Positions 63,287 to 64,000 of a DNA stretch of 64,000 nt are shown here, piece by piece. The DNA is from Plecoglossus altivelis (lineage: Eukaryota; Chordata; Actinopteri; Osmeriformes; Plecoglossidae). Each line of letters begins with the position of its first letter. Position 1 is the stretch's first letter. The translations under genes and the position numbers were made by a program. The notes beneath the pieces were generated by a model. It had not been told where the DNA came from. It saw nothing but the letters and a program-made list of their open reading frames with translations, and searched no databases. Where the stretch lies: positions 11,275,240-11,339,239 of the forward strand of contig BROE01000010.1 in the NCBI GenBank assembly GCA_036571765.1, read 5' to 3'.

Positions 63287-63436
63287 GACGGACAGAGAGA
63301 GAAGGGGAGAGAGAGAGGAGAGGCAGAGGCAGAGAGAGAGAGACGGGGAAATGGAGGAGAGACAGAGAGCTGGGAAGAGAGAAACAGGAGAGAGAATGAG
63401 AGAAAGAGATGAAAGAGCTGGAAAGAGAGAGAGACA
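63287..63436. repeat. GA-rich tract
   Basis: Purine-rich imperfect GA repeat in the vangl1 intron. Its complement gives spurious Ser/Leu-rich open frames. Confidence 0.8.
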
Positions 63437-64000
63437 CCTTCCTCTGGCCTCAGAGGAGACAGACCCCTCAGCCCCCCCCCCTCCGGCCCCCGGTCCAGAT
63501 GACGGCTCCTCAGTTGATTAGGACGCAGTAGCCAGACAGACAGACGGCCTGCCTGCCGCCTATTAGCCTGACTCGGACAACACAGGAATGTCAGCCCTCG
63601 ACGTCTGATAACAGAGAACGGCCCGGAAAAAGCAGCCCGGCTCTTGCTTCTGGTTCTACTGGAAATCAGTATCATGATGTGTGTGAGTGAGAGTATGTGT
63701 GTGTTTCTACAAAGCTAACTGTTAGCACGCCCCTGACCAGCTGCTTTGCGTGCCCTGTAGGGAGCACTAATTAGCTGTTGTTTATAGTCACAGACGGACT
63801 ATAGACGCAGACAGATAGAGAGGGAATAATGTGTGTTGGGTTGGCCAAACTCGGGTGGAAAAACCTGCGTTTATGAAGAACATCAGCCACAGGCCAGCCT
63901 CCTTGTCCTCAGACAACAGGAACAGAGGGGCAAGTCTAGCACGAAGCCCCAACTCTTACTGTCCCTCTTACTCTCCCCTCGGATGAGCATAAACTCACTT

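Larger units (their letters stand above)
61302..63998. other. vangl1 intron reaching the window edge
   Basis: About 2.7 kb that should be a vangl1 intron, from the acceptor at 61301 to the donor at the right edge. It contains the GA minisatellite, a second GA-rich tract at about 63287-63436 and unique sequence. Long minus-strand open frames here follow the low-complexity tracts and are not genes. Confidence 0.55.

Noticed and set aside
62866..63675. 269-residue minus-strand open frame
   Set aside because: Driven by a GA-rich tract in a vangl1 intron; no domain, and the surrounding exons splice past it.

Overview
The window is nuclear DNA from a ray-finned (teleost) fish. It carries multi-exon vertebrate genes with GT-AG introns, dinucleotide microsatellites, a fish-type tRNA-derived SINE and a decayed Tc1/mariner-like element. 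I cannot name the species. Gene models were built by hand from splice sites, reading phase and protein families. Seven protein-coding genes were found: six appear complete and one runs off the right edge.

Layout, left to right: (1) two claudin-10 family genes on the minus strand (188-1579 and 4187-6097), each with five exons; (2) two complete 31-exon ABCC4/MRP4 efflux-transporter genes pointing at each other, copy 1 on plus (9800-24726, 1327 aa) and copy 2 on minus (26301-38368, 1317 aa), with stop codons only about 1.6 kb apart; (3) timmdc1 (40671-43657) and poglut1 (45365-48818), both minus; (4) casq2, cardiac-type calsequestrin, plus (49710-54191); (5) the last four coding exons of vangl1, minus (58481-61301). 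The 5' part of vangl1 lies beyond the right edge; a good splice donor sits exactly at that edge.

The gene order joins three neighbourhoods that I recall as separate in human: CLDN10-ABCC4 (13q32), POGLUT1-TIMMDC1 (3q13) and VANGL1-CASQ2 (1p13). The genes do not form one pathway. Their products act in paracellular ion permeability (claudins), organic-anion and cyclic-nucleotide export (ABCC4), mitochondrial complex I assembly (TIMMDC1), Notch EGF O-glucosylation in the ER (POGLUT1), sarcoplasmic-reticulum calcium storage (CASQ2) and planar cell polarity (VANGL1).

The most interesting feature is the convergent ABCC4 pair. The two copies are a mosaic. Exons 10 to 15, which encode nucleotide-binding domain 1, and exons 25 to 29, which encode nucleotide-binding domain 2, are almost identical between copies, including their introns. 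Exons 4, 7 and 22 are matched patches. Most other membrane-domain, linker, N- and C-terminal exons and their introns are clearly diverged. Selection on protein does not hold introns identical, so repeated gene conversion between inverted arms is the simplest reading. The result would be two transporters with the same ATPase engine and different membrane domains.
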